DNA of 64,000 nt from JACPUW01 sp049115495. Its GTDB lineage: Bacteria; Bacteroidota; Bacteroidia; CAILMK01; JACPUW01. The stretch is from the NCBI GenBank assembly GCA_049115495.1, contig JAGDZV010000003.1:293377-357376 (forward strand), read 5' to 3'. Within the stretch, counting starts at the first letter, position 1. Each line of letters starts with the position of its first letter. The notes under the pieces were generated by a model. The model was given only the letters and a program-made list of their open reading frames with translations, did not search any database and was not told the origin of the DNA. Shown in pieces: positions 63,796 to 64,000 of this stretch. The position numbers and the translations under genes were made by a program.

Positions 63796-64000
63796 CTATC
63801 TCATAAGATGAATAGCACCTGTAAACTCTCTATTTAGAACTTTAATTATGTAATAGTAAACGCCATTATTTACTGGTGCACCGTTTGCCGCATTTGTACC
63901 ATCCCAACAAAGAATATTTCCTTCTTGCTTTATGGTAAACATTTCTTGACCCCATCTATTAAAAAATGTGACGTCGAAATTCTTACATTCAGATGGCAGT
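63796..64000 (-). CDS. C-terminal end of a T9SS type B (gliding-motility CHU_C) cargo protein, 5' end outside window
   Basis: Translating the minus strand gives a frame open from the window edge to the stop at 63796, about 68 residues. It contains VTFFNRWGQEMF, WDGTNAANGAPVNNGVYYYII and ends TGAIHLMR. The pattern FNRWGQ ... WDGT ... G-x-P-V ... GVYYY is the type B T9SS sorting domain found at the end of very large adhesin-like proteins. The rest of the gene lies outside. Together with the two type A cargos it shows that the host has a functional type IX secretion system. Confidence 0.88.
   Translation of the reverse strand, partial: LPSECKNFDVTFFNRWGQEMFTIKQEGNILCWDGTNAANGAPVNNGVYYYIIKVLNREFTGAIHLMR

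Overview
The window is a chromosomal segment of a low-GC member of the Bacteroidota. The evidence is a SusC/SusD pair, three proteins with type IX secretion (T9SS) sorting domains (two type A, one type B), carboxypeptidase-regulatory-domain TonB receptors, a TonB receptor followed by a DUF4249 lipoprotein, a folK-deoxynucleoside kinase fusion, the Bacteroidota-type order parA-parB-DUF5683-dapB-lepB, and recurring TAnnTTTG-type -7 promoter boxes. Order and genus cannot be fixed from sequence alone; a free-living, probably aquatic, member of the Flavobacteriales or Cytophagales is a reasonable guess. I see no tRNA, rRNA, CRISPR array, prophage or insertion sequence, and most genes are core or housekeeping.

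Layout. 1-9 kb: a DUF3810 metallopeptidase-like protein cut by the window edge, an Omp28-like T9SS cargo, a Dabb lipoprotein, a PlsC-like acyltransferase, a BioD-like/DRTGG ATPase, a TonB receptor and the HPPK-dNK fusion. 9-17 kb: GNAT plus a membrane protein, a probable etfB-etfA-bifunctional nuclease-nupC operon, two related small beta-barrel proteins separated by a highly structured intergenic region, and an RsmF-type rRNA methyltransferase. 17-28 kb: TonB receptor/DUF4249 pair, gamma-glutamyltransferase, a five-FAS1 T9SS protein, an S9A prolyl oligopeptidase, GNAT, and a QueF-like protein without the nucleophilic cysteine. 28-37 kb: methylmalonyl-CoA epimerase plus an SF1 helicase, then a divergent locus of two GH17-like enzymes and a large GH149/GH94-like phosphorylase, all without signal peptides, and a SOUL protein.

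37-46 kb: a DUF4132 protein preceded by a small protein with a MoaD/ThiS-like C-terminal half ending in Gly-Gly; then a tight block cca-PRiA4_ORF3-miaA with yidC upstream, and tsaC. 46-54 kb: lepB, dapB, DUF5683, parB, parA, then purB, GNAT and lysS. 54-64 kb: SusD/SusC divergent from a hydratase-aldehyde dehydrogenase-aldolase trio (lower meta-cleavage pathway), a SulP-STAS transporter, and the 3' end of a type-B T9SS protein.

The strongest candidates for undescribed biology are the Gly-Gly protein/DUF4132 pair (37.2-40.2 kb), the apparently cytosolic GH17/GH149-like beta-1,3-glucan locus (30.9-36.4 kb), the cysteine-less QueF homologue (27.7-28.2 kb) and the structured RNA candidate at 14.7-15.1 kb. 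Several convergent gene pairs overlap at their stop codons, so transcript ends must commonly run into the opposing gene.
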